DNA of 9,047 nucleotides from contig JAHFRR010000050.1 of NCBI GenBank assembly GCA_023266165.1, positions 1 through 9,047 on the forward strand. Direction: 5' to 3'. Below, piece after piece: positions 6,017-9,047 of the stretch. A program made the position numbers and the translations under genes. Within the stretch, counting starts at the first letter, position 1. Each line of letters opens with the position of its first letter. Source of the DNA: Thiotrichales bacterium (lineage in GTDB: Bacteria > Pseudomonadota > Gammaproteobacteria > Francisellales > CACEW01). The notes under the pieces were generated by a model, which was given only the letters and a program-made list of their open reading frames with translations, made no database searches and was not told where the DNA came from.

Positions 6017-6409
6017 TTATTGAGAACCTCCCCTCACACCCACATAAAACCAGCGCCCTTCTATTTTTTCAAACCGGCTATGCTCTTCTAGAACGAAGAC
6101 GCGACTTTTAAGTGAGTAATGGGCTCTGAACTTCACATATCCAACCTCCGCGGCAATTTCCGTACTCAAGATCTCAAGCTTCAGCCATTTGAGAAACGGC
6201 GCATCACGACGCGTGCTCGCAAGATCAAACCGCTTAGCCGCTTCTTGAGCTTGAGTTTGTGTTAAATATAAAAATTTTCTTTTGGCAAACGCGCTGTATC
6301 GTGATCGCATCAAAGCCTCAGGCGTTGGAGCCTCAAGCGCACCTGAAATATAAAGTCCACAGCAACTCTCATAATTTTGCGAAGCACCACACGGGCACAG
6401 ATCAGGCAT
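6017..6409 (-). CDS. ychJ: YchJ-family protein with N-terminal SEC-C motif
   Basis: A 130-aa protein of the YchJ (UPF0225) family. It begins MPDLCPCGASQNYESCCGLY, the cysteine-rich SEC-C motif (Cys5, Cys7, Cys16, Cys17), which is expected to bind zinc. The family signature PTPEALMRSRYSAFA follows, then an NTF2-like fold with W74LKLEI and the closing EEHSRFEKIEGRWFYV. E. coli YchJ (about 152 aa) has a second SEC-C motif at its C-terminus, which is missing here; shorter forms without it also occur. The start at 6409 has a strong AGGAGG about 7 nt upstream. The role is not established; zinc binding is inferred from family. It converges with the phosphotransferase gene and is divergent from the efflux genes, and lies within the 71-bp repeat bracket. 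Confidence 0.88.
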   Translation of the reverse strand: MPDLCPCGASQNYESCCGLYISGALEAPTPEALMRSRYSAFAKRKFLYLTQTQAQEAAKRFDLASTRRDAPFLKWLKLEILSTEIAAEVGYVKFRAHYSLKSRVFVLEEHSRFEKIEGRWFYVGVRGGSQ

Positions 6410-6456
6410 ACAGAGCCTCCTGAAAAAACAGAAACATCATGAGAAATCGAAGCTTA

Positions 6457-6527
6457 CAGGGCGAGATCTTATCAAACTTACGAGAGAAAGACCACGTATC
6501 TGCGAAAACATCTGCGAAAACAGTCTG
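6457..6527 (+). repeat. 71-bp direct repeat, copy 2
   Basis: Perfect copy of 4139-4209 in the same orientation, including the two tandem ATCTGCGAAAAC units (6498-6509 and 6510-6521). It sits between the divergent ychJ and efflux genes, 47 nt upstream of ychJ and 71 nt upstream of the adaptor start, so it may overlap or have displaced their promoter regions. Confidence 0.95.
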
Positions 6528-6598
6528 GCAAACAGCCTTAAAATAGATTACTCTACTCCGTCACTGATCTATCACCCTCAAGACATTAGGATATCTGT

Positions 6599-7711
6599 AT
6601 GAATGCAACACGCAAGAAAACCAGCAAGAAACCCCTGATCAAACGCTTTATCCTCACGGGGATTGCCGTGCTGATTGTCCTGGGAGGTATTTTTGGGGTG
6701 TGGGCCTATCACCTGCAAAAGATGATCCATAAATTTTCCCAGCCGCAACCACCGACCACGGTGACAGCGGTCAAGGCAGAAGCTCAAAACTGGACACCCA
6801 AGCTCCATGCTGTGGGGAGTCTTGCCGCCGTGAATGGCGTAGATGTGACAACCCAAGTGGCAGGCCAAGTAACAGCGATCTTGTTTACATCGGATGAAAG
6901 AGTCAAGCAAGGCCAGCCGTTGGTTCAGCTGGATACCTCCACCTGGGTTCCTCAGTTGGACAGCGCCAAAGCCAGCCTCACGCTCTCTCAGCTGAATTAT
7001 CAGCGCCAGCTGGATCTGAAAGCACAAAACGCAACACCTGAATCCAGTGTGGACAGTGCGCGGGCAACCCTCGAACAAGACCAAGCCAGCGTTGCCAAAC
7101 TCCAAGCGACCCTCCAACAGATGACCATTGAGGCCCCCTTCACCGGCAAAATTGGGATTCGCCAAATCAACTTAGGCCAATACCTGCAACCCGGCGCCAA
7201 CATCGCAAGCCTACAAAGCCAAGATCCGCTGTATGTTAACTTTGAAATCCCAGGCACTCAACTGTCTGAGGTTCACCTCAATCAAACGGTTGAAGTCACC
7301 TCAGAGTCCGATCCACACCAGGTGTTCACAGGAAAAGTAACCGCCATGGACAGTGCTATCTCCAGTGACACCCGCAGTCTCTCGATTCAAGCCACACTCC
7401 CCAACCCTCAGCATCAGTTGATTCCAGGCATGTTTGTCACAGTCGATGTGCTACTGCCTCAAGCCGATGACATTGTGACGCTCCCTGAAACCGCAGTGAA
7501 CTATACCCTCTACGGCAACAGCGTTTATGTCATCAGTAAAGATGAAAAGACAGGGCAGCTGACAGCCTCTGAAGAGCCTGTGATCGTAGGTAACAGTCGA
7601 AACGGCAAAACTCAGATTCTGCAAGGGTTAAAGGTCGGAGAAGAAGTTGTCACCACAGGCCAAATGAAGCTATTTAATGGTGCTCATGTGGCCATCGTTC
7701 CCGCCCCTTAA
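6599..7711 (+). CDS. RND efflux pump membrane-fusion (periplasmic adaptor) protein
   Basis: A 370-aa adaptor of the HlyD/AcrA superfamily that links the inner-membrane RND pump to an outer-membrane channel. The N-terminus has a basic stretch and one membrane anchor at about residues 17-37 (FILTGIAVLIVLGGIFGVWA), with no lipobox cysteine, so it is membrane-anchored rather than a lipoprotein. The first lipoyl half (about 82-112, VTTQVAGQVTAILF) is followed by an alpha-hairpin (about 113-175) and the second half with IEAPFTGKIGIRQINLGQYL. Beta-barrel and membrane-proximal regions follow (SDTRSLSIQA, PGMFVTVDV). The start at 6599 has AGGA 7 nt upstream. The pump gene follows 38 nt downstream, so they form an operon. 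The general type resembles MexH/MdtA-like adaptors; substrates cannot be inferred. No outer-membrane component is seen in this window. Confidence 0.93.
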   Translation: MNATRKKTSKKPLIKRFILTGIAVLIVLGGIFGVWAYHLQKMIHKFSQPQPPTTVTAVKAEAQNWTPKLHAVGSLAAVNGVDVTTQVAGQVTAILFTSDERVKQGQPLVQLDTSTWVPQLDSAKASLTLSQLNYQRQLDLKAQNATPESSVDSARATLEQDQASVAKLQATLQQMTIEAPFTGKIGIRQINLGQYLQPGANIASLQSQDPLYVNFEIPGTQLSEVHLNQTVEVTSESDPHQVFTGKVTAMDSAISSDTRSLSIQATLPNPQHQLIPGMFVTVDVLLPQADDIVTLPETAVNYTLYGNSVYVISKDEKTGQLTASEEPVIVGNSRNGKTQILQGLKVGEEVVTTGQMKLFNGAHVAIVPAP

Positions 7712-7749
7712 CCCTTCATTTTGATCCAATTTTTTATAAGAGCCAGACC

Positions 7750-9047
7750 ATGAAAAAATCATTTACAGATATCTTCATTAAGCGCCCTGTCTTAGCCGCC
7801 GTGGTCAGCCTTTTGATCTTTGTCTTGGGCTTAGCCTCTGTGTTTAAACTAACACTCAGACAATACCCCAAAATGGAAAACACAGTGATCACCGTGACAA
7901 CAGCCTATCCCGGGGCCAGCGCGCAGGTCGTGAAAGGGTTTATCACCACGCCGCTTGAAAAATCCATTGGGAGCGCTGATGGTATTGACTATATGGACGC
8001 CACTAGCGCCCAGGGCGTCAGCACCGTGAATGTCCATGTAGAGCTGAACTACAGTCCAGATGCGGCTTTGACGGAAGTCACAGGAAAAGTCAATGCTGTC
8101 TTAGACCAACTCCCTCAAGCGGCAAAATCCCCCGTCATCCAAAAAGAAACTGGCGCAACGCTCCCCGATATTATTTTAGGCTTTACCAGCAAAACCATGA
8201 CCCCCGAGCAAGTCTCAGCTTACCTGGCGAATGTCGTCACCCCCAAAATCAACAGCGTCGGGGGTATTTCCCAAATCCAAATCTGGGGCGAAAAAGACTA
8301 CGCCATGCGCGTCTGGCTGAACCCTGCCAAAATGGCACTGCTGGGTATCACCCCTCAAGATGTCAACAATGCCCTCACCAGCAACAACGTAATTGCAACA
8401 GCGGGCCAATTGAAATCTAACTTGATGTATATCCCTGTCAATCTTGCCACTGACATTCATACGGTGCAGCAATTCAATCAACTGGTTGTCAAAAATCTCA
8501 ACGGCCATCTGATTCGCCTGCAAGACATTGCCCGCGTCGAGCTCGGCTCAGATGACTACGACCACGAGGTTTATTATAATGGCAACCCCGCTATTTTCAT
8601 TGGCGTGACAAGCTCTCCAGGCGCAAACCCCTTGAGTGTCGTCTCCAATCTTTTAAAAGCCATGCCAGGTATTGTCAAAGCCTTCCCTACAGGCCTGCAT
8701 GAAAGCACCGTGTATAACATGACAAGCTACATCCAAGTCGCGCTGGATGAAGTGATCCAGACCATCATTGAAGCGACGCTGATCGTCATGATCATCATTT
8801 TCTTGTTTCTGGGGTCTTTAAGATCCATGCTAGTTCCCGTGTTGACGATTCCTCTTTCTTTGATTGGCGTATGCACGCTGATGCTTGCGTTGGGTTTTTC
8901 TTTAAATCTATTAACCTTGCTCGCGATGGTCTTGGCCATCGGCATGGTAGTCGATGATGCGATTGTGGTGCTTGAAAATATTTATCGCCATGTCGAAGAG
9001 GGTCTGACGCCCTTCCAAGCCGCCATAAAAGGCGCCAGGGAGATCAC
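7750..9047 (+). CDS. RND-family efflux pump inner-membrane permease, N-terminal part (3' end outside window)
   Basis: The first 432 codons of an AcrB-type (HAE1-like) proton-driven drug/organic efflux permease; the family is usually just over 1000 residues. The start MKKSFTDIFIKRPVLAAVVS is typical, followed by TM1 (about 14-33), then the porter domain with QYPKMENTVITVTTAYPGAS and TTPLEKSIGSADGIDYM. TM2 and TM3 lie around 337-380 (IEATLIVMIIIFLFLGSLRS), and TM4 carries the proton-relay pair Asp402-Asp403 in GMVVDDAIVVLENIYRH, equivalent to AcrB Asp407-Asp408. The ATG at 7750 is preceded by a modest AAGAG. The frame is open to the right edge. It is translated after the adaptor in the same operon. 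Substrate unknown. Confidence 0.95.
   Translation, partial: MKKSFTDIFIKRPVLAAVVSLLIFVLGLASVFKLTLRQYPKMENTVITVTTAYPGASAQVVKGFITTPLEKSIGSADGIDYMDATSAQGVSTVNVHVELNYSPDAALTEVTGKVNAVLDQLPQAAKSPVIQKETGATLPDIILGFTSKTMTPEQVSAYLANVVTPKINSVGGISQIQIWGEKDYAMRVWLNPAKMALLGITPQDVNNALTSNNVIATAGQLKSNLMYIPVNLATDIHTVQQFNQLVVKNLNGHLIRLQDIARVELGSDDYDHEVYYNGNPAIFIGVTSSPGANPLSVVSNLLKAMPGIVKAFPTGLHESTVYNMTSYIQVALDEVIQTIIEATLIVMIIIFLFLGSLRSMLVPVLTIPLSLIGVCTLMLALGFSLNLLTLLAMVLAIGMVVDDAIVVLENIYRHVEEGLTPFQAAIKGAREI

Noticed and set aside
7000..7257. Minus-strand open frames inside the adaptor, permease and prfC genes
   Set aside because: They are shadows of strongly supported genes on the other strand and have no ribosome sites or family resemblance.

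Overview
The window reads as chromosomal DNA of a gammaproteobacterium. The prfC product follows the E. coli RF3 sequence closely along its whole length, glyQ is of the separate alpha-subunit type, and the aminoglycoside phosphotransferase is closest in my memory to APH(9)-Ia of Legionella pneumophila. A Legionellales-type organism is therefore a reasonable guess, but no marker here fixes the genus.

Left part (1-2470) is housekeeping. On the minus strand, prfC (peptide chain release factor 3) is followed after 17 nt by glyQ (glycyl-tRNA synthetase alpha subunit, cut by the left edge); the two very likely share a transcript. Next come two divergent tRNA genes, tRNA-Thr(CGT) on the minus strand and tRNA-Asn(GTT) on the plus strand, each with a recognisable sigma70-type promoter in the gap between them.

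Middle part (2470-6530) is accessory. Directly downstream of tRNA-Asn lies a compact two-gene restriction-modification system: a C5-cytosine DNA methyltransferase and, overlapping it by one base (TGATG), a 194-residue HNH endonuclease. Then comes a 71-bp sequence that is repeated perfectly 2318 bp further on. Between the two copies sit a decayed ISNCY-type insertion sequence (left end plus transposase N-terminus), an unidentified coding scrap, an APH(9)-like spectinomycin phosphotransferase gene, a 328-nt gene-free stretch and, on the opposite strand, a ychJ-family gene. The arrangement suggests a genomic island assembled next to a tRNA gene, with a resistance gene on a segment bounded by long direct repeats.

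Right part (6599-9047) starts a tripartite efflux operon: a membrane-fusion (periplasmic adaptor) protein followed after 38 nt by an RND inner-membrane pump, which runs off the right edge after its first 432 codons. The second 71-bp copy lies in the divergent ychJ/efflux intergenic region.

The most notable points are the methyltransferase/HNH restriction pair of unknown specificity, the perfect 71-bp repeats flanking the resistance gene, and a tRNA-Thr whose acceptor stem carries three G-U pairs, one of them at the 2-71 identity position. No CRISPR array and no complete mobile element is present.
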